Assembly: GCF_900142975.1 (NCBI RefSeq)
Contig: NZ_LT670848.1
Location: forward strand, 124,001 to 188,000
DNA: 64,000 bases
Direction: 5' to 3'
Source of the DNA: Salegentibacter salegens
GTDB taxonomy: Bacteria; Bacteroidota; Bacteroidia; Flavobacteriales; Flavobacteriaceae
In this document: in pieces, positions 62,004 through 64,000 of the stretch
Position numbering within the stretch: the first letter of the stretch is position 1
Layout of the letters: every line of letters begins with the position of its first letter
The notes under the pieces: generated by a model
Told to the model about the DNA's origin: nothing
Databases searched by the model: none
What the model saw: the letters and a program-made list of their open reading frames with translations, nothing else
Program-made: the position numbers and the translations under genes

Positions 62004-62768
62004 CTACGGGTTTTTCTTTATAATTTCGTGTGCCAGGCTCAAATAGTTACTGGCTCCTTTGCTGCCCGCGTCATAGTTAATAATACTTTCACCATAACTT
62101 GGGGCTTCACTTAAACGCACATTTCTTTGAATGATTGTATCGAAAACCATCTCGCCAAAATGCTTCTGCACTTCTTCTACAACCTGGTTAGATAACCTTA
62201 AACGGGAATCATACATAGTAAGCAATAAACCTTCAATATCCAGTTTGTTATTATGAATTTTCTGAACGCTTTTAATGGTATTTAATAATTTTCCTAAACC
62301 TTCCAGCGCAAAATATTCACACTGTATTGGGATAACCACAGAATCTGAAGCGGTCAAAGCATTTAATGTTAACAAACCCAGGGAAGGGGCACAGTCAATT
62401 AAAATAAAATCATAAAGCTCTTTTAGCGGGGTAATCGCCTTTTTCAGCATAGATTCCCTGGCATCCTGATCTACCAACTCAATTTCTATAGCTACAAGAT
62501 CTATATGTGCAGGTATAATATCAAGATTTGGGGAGCTGGTTTTTTGAATGCAATCCTCGGGAGCTATGGAGTCTTCAAAAAGCTGGTAAGTACCTAATTC
62601 AACCTCTTCCACGTCAATCCCGAGTCCGGAAGTGGCGTTGGCCTGTGGGTCTGCATCTATTAACAATACTTTCTTTTCAAGTACTCCAAGCGAAGCGGCC
62701 AGGTTTACCGAGGTAGTGGTTTTGCCCACTCCTCCTTTTTGGTTTGCAATAGCAATGATTTTACCCAT
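62004..62768 (-). CDS. parA: chromosome partitioning ATPase ParA
   Basis: 254 residues. The deviant Walker A is QKGGVGKTTTSVNLAA at 10-25, Walker A' LLIDADPQANAT, and Walker B ILIDCAPSLG. It is short, as for chromosomal Soj/ParA without an N-terminal helix-turn-helix. It starts the minus-strand run parA-parB-DUF5683, after the terminator of the SDR gene. Confidence 0.95.
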   Translation of the reverse strand: MGKIIAIANQKGGVGKTTTSVNLAASLGVLEKKVLLIDADPQANATSGLGIDVEEVELGTYQLFEDSIAPEDCIQKTSSPNLDIIPAHIDLVAIEIELVDQDARESMLKKAITPLKELYDFILIDCAPSLGLLTLNALTASDSVVIPIQCEYFALEGLGKLLNTIKSVQKIHNNKLDIEGLLLTMYDSRLRLSNQVVEEVQKHFGEMVFDTIIQRNVRLSEAPSYGESIINYDAGSKGASNYLSLAHEIIKKNP

Positions 62769-62849
62769 TAAGTCTTTATGATTTTTGAAGGGTAAAAATA
62801 CAATTTATTACAGGTTTATAAAATGATTTTGTTAACAGCTTATACATAA

Positions 62850-62888
62850 AAAACCGATTGTTGCCGGAAAAGCACAACAATCGGTTTT
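62850..62888 (-). terminator. rho-independent terminator of SDR gene
   Basis: AAAACCGATTGTTG is perfectly complementary to CAACAATCGGTTTT (14 bp, 11-nt loop), followed by a T run on the minus strand. It lies 43 bp after the SDR stop and before parA. Confidence 0.9.
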
Positions 62889-62931
62889 AAATGAAATAAA
62901 TTCAGTAGAATTAATCTCTATTAAAATGGAG

Positions 62932-63813
62932 TTAGCTCCCTTTTTTCGATTTGATCATTGCTTCTAATTGGTCCCACATTTCCTCGGGAATTGCTTCCAG
63001 TAAATTGAACTGTCCGGCACCTTTTAGCCATTCCCCGCCATCTATGGTAATTACTTCACCATTTACATAAGCTGAAAAGTCTGAAACTAAATAAGCGGCA
63101 AGATTTGCCAGTTCCTGATGTTCCCCAACCCGTTTAAGCGGAACTTTTTTAGCAAGATCGAATTTGTCTTTCAAATCTCCCGGCAATAATCTATCCCAGG
63201 CACCTTTGGTAGGGAAGGGGCCTGGTGCAATTGCGTTAAACCTAATTCCGTATTTCGCCCATTCTACCGCTAAAGAGCGCGTCATAGCCAAAACTCCTGC
63301 TTTTGCGGTAGCGCTTGGTACTACATAAGCAGAACCTGTCCACGCATAAGTGGTCACAATATTAAGTACGGTTTTATCTTTTTGTTTTGTATCTATCCAA
63401 TGCTTTCCAAGCGCCATTGTGCAGTTTTTGCTTCCTTTTAAAACTATATCTATAATAGTATCAAATGCGTTGGCGCTTAATCTTTCAGTTGGGGAAATAA
63501 AGTTTCCTGCAGCGTTATTTAATAATACATCCACGCTTCCAAATTCTTTTAGAACTTCATCCCGCATATTTTCTACCTGTTCGTAATGCCTAACATCACA
63601 TTGAACAGCAAAACATTTACCTCCGGTTTCATTTTCAAGTTCTTTGGCGGTATTTTGTAGTTTTTCCAGGTTCCTGGAAGTAATAGCCACGTTAGCGCCA
63701 AGTTCCATAAAGTATTTGGTCATTGCTTTCCCGAGGCCGCTTCCTCCACCGGTTACGATTATCGTTTTGCCTTTTAAAGCATCGTCCCGAAGCATTTTTT
63801 TAGTATAATCCAT
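62932..63813 (-). CDS. SDR-family oxidoreductase, 2,4-dienoyl-CoA reductase-like
   Basis: 293 residues. Cofactor motif TGGGSGLGKAM at 21-31, NNAAGNF near 99, and GVLAMTRSLAVEWAKYGIRFNAIAPGP in the C-terminal half. As in DECR2-type 2,4-dienoyl-CoA reductases, the usual YxxxK is replaced: the region reads SAYVVPSATAKAGV. It probably acts in oxidation of unsaturated fatty acyl-CoAs. It stands alone, with a terminator downstream. Confidence 0.85.
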   Translation of the reverse strand: MDYTKKMLRDDALKGKTIIVTGGGSGLGKAMTKYFMELGANVAITSRNLEKLQNTAKELENETGGKCFAVQCDVRHYEQVENMRDEVLKEFGSVDVLLNNAAGNFISPTERLSANAFDTIIDIVLKGSKNCTMALGKHWIDTKQKDKTVLNIVTTYAWTGSAYVVPSATAKAGVLAMTRSLAVEWAKYGIRFNAIAPGPFPTKGAWDRLLPGDLKDKFDLAKKVPLKRVGEHQELANLAAYLVSDFSAYVNGEVITIDGGEWLKGAGQFNLLEAIPEEMWDQLEAMIKSKKGS

Positions 63814-63930
63814 AATTTTTTTAATTATCGGTTATCTGTTGTCAATTGTTAGTAATTTGTTGTGAGTTGTGGTTTTACCCCCGTTTAAATTAGGCTAGTG
63901 TAATTTAATAAGTTCGCCTGGTTACTTTCT

Positions 63931-64000
63931 TTAATTGTGGGCATTTATTTCGTTAAGTTTAAGTCCTGGCAATTGCTTTTCCTCAAAAAAAATAACCACC
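63931..64000 (-). CDS. possible C-terminal end of a gene running off the right edge
   Basis: On the minus strand, an open frame enters from the edge and ends at TAA (63931-63933), reading VVIFFEEKQLPGLKLNEINA then HN. Only 22 codons are visible, so this is weak. The 117 bp between it and the SDR start (63814-63930) contains a TTGT-rich stretch and no gene. Confidence 0.25.
   Translation of the reverse strand, partial: VVIFFEEKQLPGLKLNEINAHN

Noticed and set aside
61095..62768. parS site near parAB
   Set aside because: I looked for a palindrome close to the usual parS consensus around these genes and elsewhere in the window and saw none that is convincing.

Overview
The window is AT-rich chromosomal DNA from a member of the Bacteroidetes, most likely a marine Flavobacteriaceae close to Salegentibacter, Gramella/Christiangramia or Zunongwangia. 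The evidence is a fused aspartokinase-homoserine dehydrogenase, secreted proteins with short signal peptides ending in SQ or AQ, lipoboxes of the LLGC type, weak or absent Shine-Dalgarno sequences, TAnnTTTG/TAnnTTTA promoter elements, and the block parA-parB-DUF5683-dapB-lepB-WbqC. No rRNA, tRNA or CRISPR array was seen. The genus is inference.

Layout. 1-4.8 kb: a cut EEP-family gene, a PAP2-like protein, and a VWA / MoxR-ATPase pair separated by a dead DUF559 endonuclease cassette flanked by mirrored paired hairpins. 4.9-9.8 kb: thrABC behind a candidate Thr/Ile leader peptide. 10-20 kb: S10 peptidase, UbiB-like kinase, a SulP transporter fused to a carbonic-anhydrase-like domain, a CPA2 antiporter and an M61 peptidase. 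19.8-22.7 kb: proCBA. 23-34 kb: a stress locus with an operon of three universal stress proteins, an ATP-cone nuclease and a beta-CASP RNase, then a WG-repeat protein, a candidate small RNA, a Crp/Fnr-type regulator, a TerB-like protein, a zinc-ribbon protein and the mlaEFD lipid transporter. 34.4-41.5 kb: a light-sensing cluster (CheB-CheR-PAS kinase, bacteriophytochrome, response regulator, heme oxygenase). 41.6-43.0 kb: a complete IS4-family element with 9-bp target duplications, lying just upstream of ggt. 43-64 kb: ggt, a voltage-sensor-like membrane protein with a degenerate metzincin-like domain, wrbA, a HipA-like kinase with DUF3037, recF, ribH, mutL, two rhomboids, an EEP protein, WbqC, lepB, dapB, parAB and an SDR enzyme.

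The strongest new signal is in the 28-34 kb stress locus. Five promoters share one layout: an inverted repeat TGAnnnnnnTCA, exactly 23 bases, then TAnnTTTA. They face the stress operon (minus), the WG-repeat gene (plus), a gene-free stretch with several hairpins ending in a terminator (minus, a candidate FnrS-like small RNA), the TerB-like gene (plus) and mlaEFD (minus). The Crp/Fnr gene sits among them and keeps the Glu and Arg of the recognition helix expected for TGA half-sites. The simplest reading is a local regulon with this protein as class-II activator.

Repeats are also informative. A GTCA...TGAC intergenic element occurs four times; at two sites it lies inside the loop of a 14-bp inverted repeat between convergent genes, and at a third the flanks are imperfectly inverted. 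A second repeat of about 105-115 bp occurs twice, with two small hairpins whose stems differ by compensatory changes.
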